A DNA stretch of 64,000 nt, taken from assembly GCF_014645515.1 (NCBI RefSeq), contig NZ_BMLW01000001.1:248001-312000 (forward strand). The letters are read 5' to 3'. The translations under genes and the position numbers were made by a program. Within the stretch, counting starts at the first letter, position 1, and each line of letters begins with the position of its first letter. The notes under the pieces were generated by a model. The model ran no database searches. It worked only from the letters and a program-made list of their open reading frames with translations, and was not told the origin of the DNA. The stretch is from Oceanobacillus neutriphilus. Its GTDB lineage: Bacteria > Bacillota > Bacilli > Bacillales > Amphibacillaceae. Positions 1-9,519 of this stretch are shown piece by piece.

Positions 1-438
1 AGATGCACCTTCGCCAATCCGGCGGGCTGCTTCTCCTAAATCACGGCATCCGCATACAAATGGAACAGTGAATGGCTTTTTATCCAGATGGAATAAGTCA
101 TCCGCCGGCGTAAGCACTTCACTTTCGTCGATATAATCCACACCAAGTGACTCTAAAATGCGCGCTTCCACAATATGACCAATACGCACCTTTGCCATAA
201 CCGGAATAGATACAGCTTCCATTACTTCCTCGACAATGCTTACATCCGCCATTCTCGCCACGCCGCCGGCAGCACGGATATCAGATGGAACCTTCTCCAA
301 TGCCATTACTGCAACAGCACCCGCTTCTTCTGCGATTTTTGCCTGTTCCTTGTTGACAACATCCATAATGACGCCGCCTTTTTGCATTTGCGCCATACCT
401 CTTTTTACACGTTCTGTTCCAGTAACTCGATCTGTCAT
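1..438 (-). CDS. pdxS: PLP synthase lyase subunit PdxS (3' part cut by window edge)
   Basis: N-terminal 146 residues of the (beta/alpha)8 synthase that makes pyridoxal 5'-phosphate from ribose 5-phosphate, glyceraldehyde 3-phosphate and ammonia delivered by PdxT. The reading starts [20 protein letters not shown] and continues with the family's [34 protein letters not shown] and [11 protein letters not shown] blocks. The second block contains the catalytic lysine region ([12 protein letters not shown]) and the ARI/EARIL region near the active site. The ATG at 438 follows a GGGGG ribosome site. It is divergent from its likely activator pdxR, the usual Bacillaceae/Listeria-type arrangement. The gene runs off the left edge, so the C-terminus and a following pdxT are not visible. 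Confidence 0.97.
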   Translation of the reverse strand, partial: MTDRVTGTERVKRGMAQMQKGGVIMDVVNKEQAKIAEEAGAVAVMALEKVPSDIRAAGGVARMADVSIVEEVMEAVSIPVMAKVRIGHIVEARILESLGVDYIDESEVLTPADDLFHLDKKPFTVPFVCGCRDLGEAARRIGEGAS

Positions 439-552
439 ATTATTTCCCCCTAGATTCTTTATTGTTTTTTTATTATTATAAAAATAATATGACATGAATG
501 AAAGTGCCAATTTTATATATTTTAATGAGGTCAGTTTTAAAGGAGGGAGAAA
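439..552. promoter_or_regulatory. Divergent pdxS/pdxR control region
   Basis: This A+T-rich 114-bp gap separates two divergent genes. On the minus strand a TTGGCA box with a TATTAT about 15 bp further on could be the pdxS promoter. A GGAGGGAG ribosome site for pdxR lies just before 553. MocR-type PdxR proteins are known to bind between the divergent genes; the exact operators could not be fixed by eye. Confidence 0.5.
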
Positions 553-1962
553 ATGGATTTATTATCTGTCCATTTAGATGAAACAATAAGTACACCTTTG
601 TATGAACAGCTGTATGAGTTTATAAAACAGGAAATTGTAGAGGAGCGGCTTCCTTACGGGCAAAAGCTGCCTTCTAAGCGTAAGCTCGCCAATCATTTAG
701 AAGTTAGTCAAAACACCGTAGAAACAGCTTTTGAACAGCTCGTGGCAGAAGGATATATTACATCCCGGCCCAGAAAAGGTTTTTATGTACTGGCTCATGG
801 AGATTTAGAATTTGTGGAGCATTCAATAAAAAAAGAAGGTCCTAAATTTGAGAAAGAACCAGCCATTTTATTTGATTTATCTCCAAATAAAATTGATACC
901 GAAGCATTTCCTTTTTCCCAGTGGAGACGTCTGAACAGACAAGTAATTGATGAAGCAAATCATGATTTACTCTTACTTGGTGATCCCAAAGGAGATAAAG
1001 AGCTGCGTGAAGCTATTGCACACTATGTGTATCACGCACGCGGGATTGACTGTGATCCGGATACGATTGTTGTCGGAGCTGGAATTGAGGTTTTAATGCA
1101 GCAGCTCCTTTCTTTACTGCCAGGCTCCACCGTATTTGGAATTGAAGATCCCGGCTATCAATTGATGGTGAAATTAATTACGCATTTTGGTTTTTTAGGA
1201 CGAGCCTTGGGTATGAGTGAAGAAGGGGTTTCTATTGAAGCAGTCCGCCTTTTGGAGCCTGATTACATCTATGTAACTCCTTCCAATCATTTCCCATACG
1301 GAACAGTTACCTCTATCAGCCGGCGTAATCAGCTATTGCAATGGGTTAATGAAGCAGAGAACCGTTTTATCATTGAGGATGACTATGATAGTGAATTTCG
1401 ATATGTAGGAAAAACAATTCCTCCTATGAAAAAAATGGATTTTAATGACCGGGTTATTTATTTAGGCTCCTTTTCTAAATCATTAATTCCTTCTCTGCGG
1501 ATCAGTTATATGATTCTGCCGAAAAAATTACTGGAACAATATCGGAACAGACTTTCCTTTCATCATTCTACGGTTTCACGAATTGACCAGCATGTACTGG
1601 CACGCTTTATCCAGGAAGGGTATTTTGAAAAACATTTAAACCGGATGAGAAAAATATATAGAAGGAAATTTGAGTTTGTACAGCAGCTTTTCGAGGCTTA
1701 TAAGCCTTCTATTCAGCTTTTGGGCGAGCAATCCGGTCTCCATGTCGTCTGTGAAGTTCGGAATGGGCTGACAGAAGAGGAGATAATGAAGAGAGCTGAA
1801 CAACAAAAGATCAAGCTTTATCCAATCTCCTATTATGCCTCTAAAAATGCTGTTGTCTCACATCCACAATTTGTGATTGGTTTTGCGGGAATGAAAGAAC
1901 AGGAAATAGAGAAAGCAGTACAACATCTCATTACTATCTTTCAGCCACAAAGGTATCCTTAG
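553..1962 (+). CDS. pdxR: MocR/GabR-type transcription regulator, likely PdxR
   Basis: 469 residues. Residues 1-80 form a GntR winged helix ([15 protein letters not shown], then [20 protein letters not shown]). Residues 110-469 are a fold-type I aminotransferase domain with the EDDYDSEF motif near 275 and the PLP lysine in GSFSK (K309). Such MocR proteins use PLP as an effector rather than for catalysis. The position divergent from pdxS indicates control of PLP synthesis by PLP level. The start follows AAAGGAGGGAG. GabR-like function is the alternative, but the neighbour argues for PdxR. Confidence 0.9.
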   Translation: MDLLSVHLDETISTPLYEQLYEFIKQEIVEERLPYGQKLPSKRKLANHLEVSQNTVETAFEQLVAEGYITSRPRKGFYVLAHGDLEFVEHSIKKEGPKFEKEPAILFDLSPNKIDTEAFPFSQWRRLNRQVIDEANHDLLLLGDPKGDKELREAIAHYVYHARGIDCDPDTIVVGAGIEVLMQQLLSLLPGSTVFGIEDPGYQLMVKLITHFGFLGRALGMSEEGVSIEAVRLLEPDYIYVTPSNHFPYGTVTSISRRNQLLQWVNEAENRFIIEDDYDSEFRYVGKTIPPMKKMDFNDRVIYLGSFSKSLIPSLRISYMILPKKLLEQYRNRLSFHHSTVSRIDQHVLARFIQEGYFEKHLNRMRKIYRRKFEFVQQLFEAYKPSIQLLGEQSGLHVVCEVRNGLTEEEIMKRAEQQKIKLYPISYYASKNAVVSHPQFVIGFAGMKEQEIEKAVQHLITIFQPQRYP

Positions 1963-2072
1963 TAAGACAGATAAAAAAACATTGGTTTGGCCCCCTTCTA
2001 ATGAGGCTGATACTATGTTTGTTTTCTATCCTAAAATCTGCAATAATTTTTAGCATTTGTATAGTGTAAAAG

Positions 2073-2124
2073 AAAACTTCTTCATCTATAAATTACCTTT
2101 ATGGATGAGAAGTTTTTTCTTTTT
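2073..2124 (+). terminator. Intrinsic terminator after pdxR
   Basis: The left arm AAAACTTCTTCATC (2073-2086) pairs with GATGAGAAGTTTT (2104-2116) with one bulged base, followed by a T-rich run. Confidence 0.7.
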
Positions 2125-2204
2125 TAAATAAACAGCCTTACTTCTATGAATTTTTACAATAATTCCCCTCTTTTAAAATTAATGGAACTATTATAAATCT
2201 ATGC

Positions 2205-2327
2205 TATAATATATTGTCTTTATCTAACACTATCAGTACACAGTATTACATTCCTTACCATTTTCTCAGCTCAAAAATTTCCATACAGAGCAAGGTACCC
2301 TCATGCAACATTACTTCTTACCTTGCT
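2205..2327 (+). promoter_or_regulatory. Promoter and leader hairpin before the AGCS symporter
   Basis: Within the 424-bp gap 1963-2386, TATAAT at 2205-2210 is a good -10 with only a weak -35. Downstream, AGCAAGGTA (2289-2297) and TACCTTGCT (2319-2327) are perfect inverted 9-mers with a 21-base loop, inside the probable untranslated leader. No U-run follows, so it is not a simple terminator. No known riboswitch motif was recognised, and the rest of the gap shows nothing else. Confidence 0.4.
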
Positions 2328-2386
2328 AATATTCCTGCAGATTCAAACAGCAAAGAAGCAATTTTCAACTAGAAAGGAAGAGATTA

Positions 2387-3802
2387 ATGGATTTTATTTA
2401 TACAATTTTAAATCATTTTAATGATTTCATCTGGACTTATATCCTGATTGTCGTATTGATAGGAGTGGGACTTTATTTCACTCTCAGAACTGGATTTGTC
2501 CAATTTCGTTTACTCCCGGAAATGTTTCGTACTGTATTCGACAAACGTTCTTATGATGCATCTGGAACGAAGGGAACAAGCTCTTTCCAGGCATTTGCAA
2601 TCAGTGCAGCTTCCCGGGTAGGTACAGGAAATATGGCAGGAGTTGCAACGGCAATAGCTTTAGGCGGACCGGGTGCTTTATTCTGGATGTGGCTTATCGC
2701 CATTATCGGCGCAGCATCCGGATTTGTAGAAAGTACACTTGCACAATTATATAAAGAAAAAGATAATCATCAATATCGTGGCGGCCCCGCTTATTATATG
2801 GAAAAAGGAATGAATAGGCGCTGGCTGGGAATCATTTTTGCGATTATGATTACATTCACCTATGGATTTGTATTCAGCTCTGTACAGTCTAATACGATAA
2901 GTATCGCATTCGATTCACAATTTAACGTCAGTCCGGGCTGGATTGCCATTATCCTGACGATTCTTACAGCAGCAGTTATCTTTGGCGGTTTAAAAAGTAT
3001 TGCCAACGTATCACAAATTATTGTTCCATTTATGGCAATTATTTACGTTGGACTTGCATTGGTTATTGTTATATTAAATATCACTGCAATCCCAGATATG
3101 TTTGTATTAATCTTTGAAAATGCTTTTGGTATCCGTGAAGTTGCCGGCGGAGGCTTCGGGGCTGCGATTATGCTGGGTATCCGCCGCGGACTTTTCTCTA
3201 ATGAAGCAGGAATGGGGGCAGCACCAAACGCTGCAGCAACTGCAGATGTGAGTCATCCCGTTAAACAAGGATTAGTACAAGCGTTAGGTGTTTTCTTTGA
3301 TACACTGCTTGTATGTACTGCCACTGGTTTAGTTATTCTGTCTGCAGGAGGATTTGCCGGCAGTGATGCGGATGGAATTGCTTTAACACAGACGGCCTTC
3401 ACACAAATGTTAGGGAGCTGGGCTGGTATATTTATTGCTATCTCTGTTTTCTTATTTGCTTTTACATCCATCCTTGGAAATTACTATTACGGGGAAAATA
3501 ATCTGGCCTATATTAAAAATTCCAAGGTATTGATTTTTCTATATCGAATCGCTGCATTACTGATGGTCATCTTCGGTACGTTCGCATCCTTCGATCTTGT
3601 CTGGCTGTTAGCGGATATTTTTATGGCATTGCTTGCTTTACTCAACCTCCTTGCCATTACAGTCCTGTTTAAAAAAGCCAACGTTTTATTAAAGGATTAC
3701 ATGAAACAACGAAAAGAAGGAAAAGACCCTGTATTCTATAAAGATACCTTAGACGACCAATCCGGTATTGAATGCTGGGAACGGGAAACAGAAAAGAATT
3801 AA
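2387..3802 (+). CDS. Sodium:alanine/glycine/glutamine symporter (AGCS family)
   Basis: 471 residues with about ten membrane segments. It has the AGCS signature region around residues 60-110 (FQAFAISAASRVGTGNMAGV, then GGPGALFWMW) and the RRGLFSNEAGMGAAPNAA block near 270. It imports a small neutral amino acid with Na+ across the plasma membrane. In B. subtilis the paralogues are AlsT/GlnT, YrbD and YflA, and the sequence alone does not separate alanine from glutamine transport. The ATG follows AAAGGAAGAG. Monocistronic, ended by a strong hairpin shared with purU on the other strand. Confidence 0.92.
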   Translation: MDFIYTILNHFNDFIWTYILIVVLIGVGLYFTLRTGFVQFRLLPEMFRTVFDKRSYDASGTKGTSSFQAFAISAASRVGTGNMAGVATAIALGGPGALFWMWLIAIIGAASGFVESTLAQLYKEKDNHQYRGGPAYYMEKGMNRRWLGIIFAIMITFTYGFVFSSVQSNTISIAFDSQFNVSPGWIAIILTILTAAVIFGGLKSIANVSQIIVPFMAIIYVGLALVIVILNITAIPDMFVLIFENAFGIREVAGGGFGAAIMLGIRRGLFSNEAGMGAAPNAAATADVSHPVKQGLVQALGVFFDTLLVCTATGLVILSAGGFAGSDADGIALTQTAFTQMLGSWAGIFIAISVFLFAFTSILGNYYYGENNLAYIKNSKVLIFLYRIAALLMVIFGTFASFDLVWLLADIFMALLALLNLLAITVLFKKANVLLKDYMKQRKEGKDPVFYKDTLDDQSGIECWERETEKN

Positions 3803-3810
3803 TTATTTTA

Positions 3811-3855
3811 AAACACAGAGGAGGAACCGATTGGGTTCCTCCTCTGTGTTTTTTT
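3811..3855. terminator. Strong bidirectional terminator
   Basis: AACACAGAGGAGGAACC (from 3812) and its exact complement GGTTCCTCCTCTGTGTT form a 17-bp stem with a 5-base loop. T-runs on the plus side and A-runs on the left serve the convergent symporter gene and purU. Confidence 0.9.
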
Positions 3856-4753
3856 ATTCAAATACAATAGATTTATTTCCATATACGATAATACGGTCTT
3901 CCAAGTGCCATTTAACAGCCCGTGCCAGCACCCGGCGTTCAATGGACTGGCCAATCTTTTTCAAATCATCGACATTATGCTCATGGCTGACTGGCTCTGT
4001 TCCCTGCTCAATAATTGGTCCCTCATCTAAATCATTCGTTACATAATGAGAAGTGGCACCAATCATTTTTACGCCTCTTTCAAAAGCACGTTCATACGGT
4101 TTAGCTCCGATAAATGCAGGCAGGAAAGAATGATGGATATTAATAATTCTATTTTTAAAATCTTCAACAAATGTTGGAGAAAGGATTTGCATATATCTTG
4201 CCAGAACGATTAGATCAATATCATAGTCATCTAAAATTTCTTTTTGCTTCGCCTCTACCTCTTGTTTTGTTTCTTTTGTAATCGGCAAATGATAAAAATC
4301 AATTCCTAATGCTTCAACCATTTCCCGTGAATTTTCATGATTGCTGATAACCACTGGAATATTCGCCATTAAGTCCCCGCTTTGCCATTCCCATAACAGC
4401 TCTAATAAGCAATGCGGTTCTTTGGAGACAAAGATAGCGATATTTTTCAACTCATGAACAAGGCTCAAGCGCCACTCCATTTGAAAGCGTTCTGCAACCT
4501 CCCGGAATTCCTTCTTCAGCTTTTCAACATCTGTCCCAGGCTGATATTCAAAGTCCAGACGCATAAAGAATTCGCCGCCTTTTGGATTTACGGTAAACTG
4601 ATTCGATGAAACAATATTTGCCTGCTCATTCCATAAAAAAGTAGAAATTGCAGAGACAATGCCCGGCTGGTCAGGACATTTAATGATTAATCTTGCTCTA
4701 TTTTCATAACGGTCTTTATAAAAATCTGCCCGTTTATCTGTGTACATATTCAC
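3854..4753 (-). CDS. purU: Formyltetrahydrofolate deformylase PurU
   Basis: 299 residues. It hydrolyses 10-formyl-THF to formate and THF, balancing one-carbon pools. An N-terminal ACT domain (about 20-100, RLIIKCPDQPGIVSAISTFL) precedes a formyltransferase fold with VVISNH, LARYMQILS, the catalytic NIHHSFLPAF and the DEGPIIEQ segment holding the conserved Asp. The first codon is GTG at 4753 with a GAGGAAG site 7 bases upstream; an in-frame ATG two codons later (4747) is less well spaced. Single gene, convergent with the symporter. The 252-bp gap upstream shows no recognised riboswitch. Confidence 0.95.
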   Translation of the reverse strand: MNMYTDKRADFYKDRYENRARLIIKCPDQPGIVSAISTFLWNEQANIVSSNQFTVNPKGGEFFMRLDFEYQPGTDVEKLKKEFREVAERFQMEWRLSLVHELKNIAIFVSKEPHCLLELLWEWQSGDLMANIPVVISNHENSREMVEALGIDFYHLPITKETKQEVEAKQKEILDDYDIDLIVLARYMQILSPTFVEDFKNRIINIHHSFLPAFIGAKPYERAFERGVKMIGATSHYVTNDLDEGPIIEQGTEPVSHEHNVDDLKKIGQSIERRVLARAVKWHLEDRIIVYGNKSIVFE

Positions 4754-4946
4754 TGTCTGACTTCCTCGCTTCTATATTATTCGTATAGTATAGATTAGCG
4801 GATAAGTGGCTGTCAGGTCAAGCCTTTTTTATACAAATATTCAGTTAAAAATTTACTCCGGCTAAATAAGCTGTCCTTTTATCTAAAAATCAGAAAATCA
4901 TAATTCCATATCCTGTACTATCTATTTTTAGCTGTTATTTTATCAA

Positions 4947-4990
4947 ATAAAAAAGAAGCTGGAGAACACCTATTCAGATATCCCCCAGCT
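4947..4990 (-). terminator. Terminator of the zinc-ribbon membrane protein gene
   Basis: AGCTGG (4957-4962) and CCAGCT (4985-4990) form the base of a hairpin. On the minus strand it is followed by TTCTTTTTT. Confidence 0.55.
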
Positions 4991-5005
4991 ATTATGATCT
5001 ATAAC

Positions 5006-6526
5006 TTATTCGTCATCTTCTTCATCGTCATCACTGCTTGAGCCTGAAGCTTCATACACTTCTCCGGCTCCATCATATATTTCGAACTCTGTTGCTGTAG
5101 TATAGCTGGAATCATATAATCCTTCAGCTATCCACTTATCATCCTGGTATCTGATTTCAAGCAGGAATGGCAGAGCGCCTTCTTCCTGGTCAGCTCCCTC
5201 TTCCAATGCGCCTGTCACATACAGTTCCACCGGTACTTCGAAATTAGGACCGTCATCACTAAACGTGTACGTTTCTTCTAAATCTGCAAAGCTGATACCA
5301 ATTTCATCTAAGCTCCCTTCAAAGTAAAGCTCATCTGATGAATATTCAAAATCAAATTCCATCTCATCTTTTACATAGTCTGATGCGTATTCCATATTAG
5401 AAGTATCATGATTCGCAATAGCTGCAATATATTCCTCAGAAAACTGGACAATAGAATCAGCCATATCTTCTTTAATTGTATCATTAAAGAAATCAATATT
5501 TACATCAACGTACCGGTCATCAATAGCAATAGGGTCCATTTCCATTGCTCCCCACGGCGTTTCAACATTTGTTTCCAATGTTAATGAGCCGTCTGTCAAT
5601 ATAGGGCCGATATCAACAGAGTATTCTGTCAGATCAATTTCTACCGGCTGGCCGTCTATTGTAAATGTGATTTCATCATATGGTAGATTTGTCTCCAGAT
5701 TCGGATAAATAGTGACCTCTGATACATCAAATTCCAAAGAAGATGAATTATAGTAATCAGCTAAAACCACTGTCTGATCCTTTTCTAAATCTCCAAAATC
5801 TGTGCTTATCGTACTTATTGCCTCATAGGCTCCTGGTGCGATTGGGCCGTATTCTATTGAATAGCTTGTTTGTTCACTGATATCAAACTCTTTCCCATTA
5901 AAGGTTGTTTGAACACCTTCTAAATCAGAGCTGATAGATACATATTGCGGCTCCAGCTCGATAATATACTGTGTAAAGATGAGCATCCCTTTTTCATCTG
6001 CTTCTTCTACAGAAAAAAGAGTGCCATCAGATATTACCCGTTCCGGACGGTTCTCATTGATATTCACATTTCTGTGATTTTCTCCTACAAGCTGTGCCAA
6101 TGCTTTTGTCTCTTCTTCAGAAATTTCATTTCCGTTCATACGCACAAGACTATGTAATTCTTCCTCATCCTGTTCTACTAAAGCTTCTACAAACCTTTCA
6201 ACAACTTTTTCTTCTGCATAATACGAATTACCCCAAATATAAAATCCAATTCCAGCAATCGCTAAGACACCTACAATACTAAAAATTAGTTTTTGCTTTT
6301 TTGATAGCGGCTTCCTTTCTTTTGGCGGTTCTTGCCCGTGCTGTGTTGAATTTTCTGATTTATTCTGCGATGCTGGTATTTGTGCCTCTGTTTGATTATT
6401 TGTTGCCGCCTGTTCTTTTTGAGATTCACTTTCTGAAAGTATTTTATTTACCTTTGCTCCACAATTCTTACAAAACATAGCTCCTTCTGAAATGGGATGC
6501 CCACATTCTTTACAAAAATCGCTCAA
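5006..6526 (-). CDS. TcaA/YvbJ-like zinc-ribbon membrane protein
   Basis: 506 residues. A cytoplasmic zinc ribbon at 5-26 (CKECGHPISEGAMFCKNCGA, two CxxC pairs) is followed by a charged linker, a single membrane helix around 84-104 (IFSIVGVLAIAGIGFYIWG) and about 400 extracellular residues. The layout matches B. subtilis YvbJ and S. aureus TcaA, where it is linked to cell-wall antibiotic response. The tail is very acidic (SSSDDDEEDDE). TTG at 6526 is chosen because AGGAGAG lies 7 bases upstream. Family placement rests on architecture; the function is not proven by sequence. Confidence 0.75.
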   Translation of the reverse strand: MSDFCKECGHPISEGAMFCKNCGAKVNKILSESESQKEQAATNNQTEAQIPASQNKSENSTQHGQEPPKERKPLSKKQKLIFSIVGVLAIAGIGFYIWGNSYYAEEKVVERFVEALVEQDEEELHSLVRMNGNEISEEETKALAQLVGENHRNVNINENRPERVISDGTLFSVEEADEKGMLIFTQYIIELEPQYVSISSDLEGVQTTFNGKEFDISEQTSYSIEYGPIAPGAYEAISTISTDFGDLEKDQTVVLADYYNSSSLEFDVSEVTIYPNLETNLPYDEITFTIDGQPVEIDLTEYSVDIGPILTDGSLTLETNVETPWGAMEMDPIAIDDRYVDVNIDFFNDTIKEDMADSIVQFSEEYIAAIANHDTSNMEYASDYVKDEMEFDFEYSSDELYFEGSLDEIGISFADLEETYTFSDDGPNFEVPVELYVTGALEEGADQEEGALPFLLEIRYQDDKWIAEGLYDSSYTTATEFEIYDGAGEVYEASGSSSDDDEEDDE

Positions 6527-6715
6527 TTTTTTTCTCTCCTTTATTTTTATATTTCTCCTTATCCGGCTTATGTATTTCTGTTTCAGAATAAAATAATATA
6601 ATTTCTAATGATTTCAAATTTAAGGTACAGCCCTACTTTTACACACAGCTTTTGCCCTGCCTGCATAGAATAGTTTTAGCACAGAAATCAAAAGTTAGAG
6701 TAAGGAGGTTTTTTG

Positions 6716-7186
6716 ATGAATTCTGATAAGCACGATTCTCATTCTGATAAAAGAAAAGTATTCCCTGAGAATTGGAATATTGATTTCGCCCCCTTTCAAC
6801 AATTTATGGATCGAATGGATAATTTATTTTCACGTTCTTTTAAATCCTTCCAGGGCCAGATACTTAATGATTTCCCCGCAGAAATAATTGAAGAAGAGAA
6901 CAACATTTATGTGAAAGCAGAGGTTCCCGGATACCGCCGTCAGGATATTCAAATTGAAATGATAGGTAACCGTATTATAATAAAATTGGAAAAGAAAGAA
7001 AGCCTATCATTAAACACAGATACGAAGAACATTGATAAAACATCCATCCAGCAAAAAGAACGAATTATCACACTCCCTTTTAATATACCAAAAAATAGCA
7101 CATCAGCAACCCTTGAAAATGGAATTTTAATCATTAATATTCCGAAACAATCCATATCATCCCATATTATAGATATTGAAGAATAA
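6716..7186 (+). CDS. Small heat-shock protein Hsp20
   Basis: 156 residues with an alpha-crystallin domain at roughly 55-150: FPAEIIEEENNIYVKAEVPG, then a beta-rich segment, the A-x-x-x-n-G-I/L-x-I motif (ATLENGILIINIP) and a terminal segment. It is an ATP-independent holdase for unfolded proteins; relatives in Bacillus include YocM and CotM. ATG at 6716 sits 7 bases after AAGGAGG. An upstream in-frame TTG overlaps the ribosome site spacing and is less likely. No CIRCE or CtsR heptads were found upstream. Confidence 0.93.
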   Translation: MNSDKHDSHSDKRKVFPENWNIDFAPFQQFMDRMDNLFSRSFKSFQGQILNDFPAEIIEEENNIYVKAEVPGYRRQDIQIEMIGNRIIIKLEKKESLSLNTDTKNIDKTSIQQKERIITLPFNIPKNSTSATLENGILIINIPKQSISSHIIDIEE

Positions 7187-7230
7187 TGCACATTCTGGAT
7201 TATATGCGAAAAGTCCTCCATAAATGATGA

Positions 7231-7272
7231 AAAAAATCGCCGTATATAAATCTCTACGGCGATTTAGTTTAT
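7231..7272 (+). terminator. Terminator after hsp20
   Basis: AAATCGCCGTA (7234-7244) and TACGGCGATTT (7255-7265) are exact inverted 11-mers. A T-rich stretch follows, and A-runs on the left may let it serve the minus strand too. Confidence 0.75.
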
Positions 7273-7281
7273 ATTTTATAA

Positions 7282-7332
7282 CGGACAACTTCCCGTGCGA
7301 GAAGATGGAAAACTTCTATGGAAGGTTGTCCG
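7282..7332. other. Nested hairpin of unknown function
   Basis: CGGACAACTTCC (7282-7293) pairs with GGAAGGTTGTCCG (7320-7332) with one bulge. Inside, AGAAG (7300-7304) pairs with CTTCT (7313-7317). It lies just beyond the hsp20 terminator and before the end of the minus-strand oxidoreductase, with no T-run. It may be a remnant of a repeated palindromic element. Confidence 0.4.
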
Positions 7333-7408
7333 GATTGAAGATAGCAGAAATTTTGCTGATTAGACAGGATGAAACATTCACTTTGCTGCCTGTTTACTCC
7401 GACTGGGA

Positions 7409-8371
7409 TTATAACCCGGCCTGAGCACGTGCATCCTCTAAAACCTCAGCAACTGCAATAGTGTGATTTATTAATTCTTCAAATGTTTTTTTATTATTCT
7501 TTTTGATAATTTTATTAAAATAAATAAACTCATAGGTAAGGCGTGCACGATCCTGTTTTACAGAAATGTCCTTTGTTTTTCCATCAATGGTGATTTTTAC
7601 ATTGTTCACGCCATTTGCACCGGGCTTAATATACATATACCCGTCTTCCCCCTGAATAGAGACAAAATTTTCCCCGGTTGTATCCTTTGATCCAACACAG
7701 CTTGCTTGAAATCCAGGATAAGAGAGTAAAGCAATACCTGAAGTATCTATACCATTTTCAAATAAATTTGCCTTGTAGGTAACTTCAGATGGTTTGCCAA
7801 ATAAACGCAATACGAAATGAAGATTATAAATATTAATATCAGATAAAGCACCGCCTGCAAACTCAGGATTAAACATATTAGTTACCTCACCGGCTTTTAA
7901 TTGATCGTAACGGCTGGAATACTGGCTATAATTACATTGAATTAACCGGATTTTCCCTAAACGTTCAATATGTTTGGACAGCTCTAAAAAGTTAGGTAAA
8001 AACAGCGTCGGAATTGCCTCAAAAACAAACACATTATTTTGTTCCGCTGCTTCCTTTAATTTTTTTGCATCCTCTGCATTCGGTGTAAACGGTTTTTCAC
8101 AAATCACATGCTTGTGATTCTTCACAGCTTGGAGCGCTTGCTCTGTATGCAGCTTATTGGGTGAAGCGATATATACTGTATCCATCTCCTCATCAGCAAA
8201 AAAATCTTCCAGGGATGTATACGTTTTAGGAATTTGATAATCTCCAGCTAATTCATCAGCTGTTTCTTGTTTTCTGGAATATGCAGCAACACAAGTTACT
8301 TCTTCAATCGGTTCAATTGCCCGCAACATTTCCTGAACAATTTTACCCGATCCAATTGTGCCCAGTTTCAT
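7409..8371 (-). CDS. Gfo/Idh/MocA-family NAD(P)-dependent oxidoreductase
   Basis: 320 residues. An N-terminal Rossmann fold (KLGTIGSGKIVQEML) contains the family's CEKPFTPN motif near residue 95 with its conserved lysine. A C-terminal GFO_IDH_MocA_C domain follows, with a NMFNPEFAGGALSDINIYN region. Members oxidise sugars, inositols or amino sugars; the substrate cannot be read here. ATG at 8371 has AAAGG upstream, so three residues of the longer reading are dropped. It lies 143 bp after kdgK on the same strand with a promoter-like sequence between, so it may be separately transcribed but could still act in sugar-acid use. Confidence 0.88.
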   Translation of the reverse strand: MKLGTIGSGKIVQEMLRAIEPIEEVTCVAAYSRKQETADELAGDYQIPKTYTSLEDFFADEEMDTVYIASPNKLHTEQALQAVKNHKHVICEKPFTPNAEDAKKLKEAAEQNNVFVFEAIPTLFLPNFLELSKHIERLGKIRLIQCNYSQYSSRYDQLKAGEVTNMFNPEFAGGALSDINIYNLHFVLRLFGKPSEVTYKANLFENGIDTSGIALLSYPGFQASCVGSKDTTGENFVSIQGEDGYMYIKPGANGVNNVKITIDGKTKDISVKQDRARLTYEFIYFNKIIKKNNKKTFEELINHTIAVAEVLEDARAQAGL

Positions 8372-8514
8372 ACTAATCAACCTTTCTTGTTTATCCTTTT
8401 ATACAATTTATGCAAAAAATGCTTATCCCTATCATAACATAGAATGCAAGTCATCTTCAGAAAAATCGTAAAAATTACTTCCTGCTGCAATCCCTAATCT
8501 TACCTGGAGACATG

Positions 8515-9465
8515 TTACCTTTCTACTCTCTCAATTTCTCCAAGCCTTTCCTGCACATCCTCGTAATATGGCAATCCCTCATTGTCCCCGGTAATACTTA
8601 CAACCATGGAACCAATTGTATTTGCGAAATGGAGGGAGCGATCTAAATCCCAATCATGCAAATAACCATATAAAAATCCGGCGTTAAATCCATCACCTGC
8701 ACCAACTGTATCCACAACCTTTGTCGCCTTCACAGGGTCTGCATATATGAGCTGTCCCTGATGATATCCGGCAGATCCATGCTCTCCGCGTTTTACAATA
8801 ATGGTTGGAATGCCGATTTCTTTTGTTTTTTCAATAATCTTTTCGGGGTCACTCTCTCCAATAATAATATCCATTTCTTCATCCCCGGCAAGTAAAATAT
8901 CCACATGTGGAAGAATATCCAATAAAACTTTCCGCGCTTCTTCTTTTGTCCACATTTTCAAGCGGATATTTGGGTCAAAGGATATTTTCACGCCATGTTT
9001 TTTGGCCAGCCGGATTGCTTCCATCATGACATTTAAATTATCCCCCCCGATGGCAGGGAAAATTCCTGTGATATGGAGCACACGTGCATTTTTAATATAC
9101 GATTCATTTAATTCCTCCGGCTTCATCGTCAGCGTTGGTGACTTGTCCCGGTAATAAAATGTCTGTACATTGCCGTCCTCCATAATTTCTTTAAAATACA
9201 CAGAAGTAGGATAACCTTTTACAAGCTTAAGCTCAGATGTATCAACCTGCTCTCCTCTGGCAAATGTGCGGATAGACTTTCCAAATTCATCATTCCCCAG
9301 CCTGCTGACAAAACCCGTACTTAACCCTAATCGGGAACAGCCAATCGCCAGGTTTAATTCTGCACCGCCAATATTTTTCTGAAAACCATTAACAAATTTC
9401 ATCGGTCCTTTTGTATCTGGATTAAATACAACCATTGCCTCTCCCATACTAACTACATCACGCAT
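8515..9465 (-). CDS. kdgK: 2-keto-3-deoxygluconate kinase (PfkB family)
   Basis: 316 residues. It phosphorylates KDG to KDPG, the step before the aldolase encoded upstream. PfkB hallmarks are VVSMGEAMVVFNPD at the start, KNIGGAELNLAIGCSRLG (sugar-binding GG), ISFDPNIRLKMW, and the signature VDTVGAGDGFNAGF near residue 245 with the catalytic Asp. The ATG at 9465 lies just after GGGGAGG; the longer reading from 9510 includes this ribosome site and is rejected. It is 54 bp after kdgA in the same operon. Confidence 0.93.
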   Translation of the reverse strand: MRDVVSMGEAMVVFNPDTKGPMKFVNGFQKNIGGAELNLAIGCSRLGLSTGFVSRLGNDEFGKSIRTFARGEQVDTSELKLVKGYPTSVYFKEIMEDGNVQTFYYRDKSPTLTMKPEELNESYIKNARVLHITGIFPAIGGDNLNVMMEAIRLAKKHGVKISFDPNIRLKMWTKEEARKVLLDILPHVDILLAGDEEMDIIIGESDPEKIIEKTKEIGIPTIIVKRGEHGSAGYHQGQLIYADPVKATKVVDTVGAGDGFNAGFLYGYLHDWDLDRSLHFANTIGSMVVSITGDNEGLPYYEDVQERLGEIERVER

Positions 9466-9519
9466 TTCTTTTCCTCCCCATAAAACCTCTATAAGTACTT
9501 TTCTATTCATTAAAAACCA

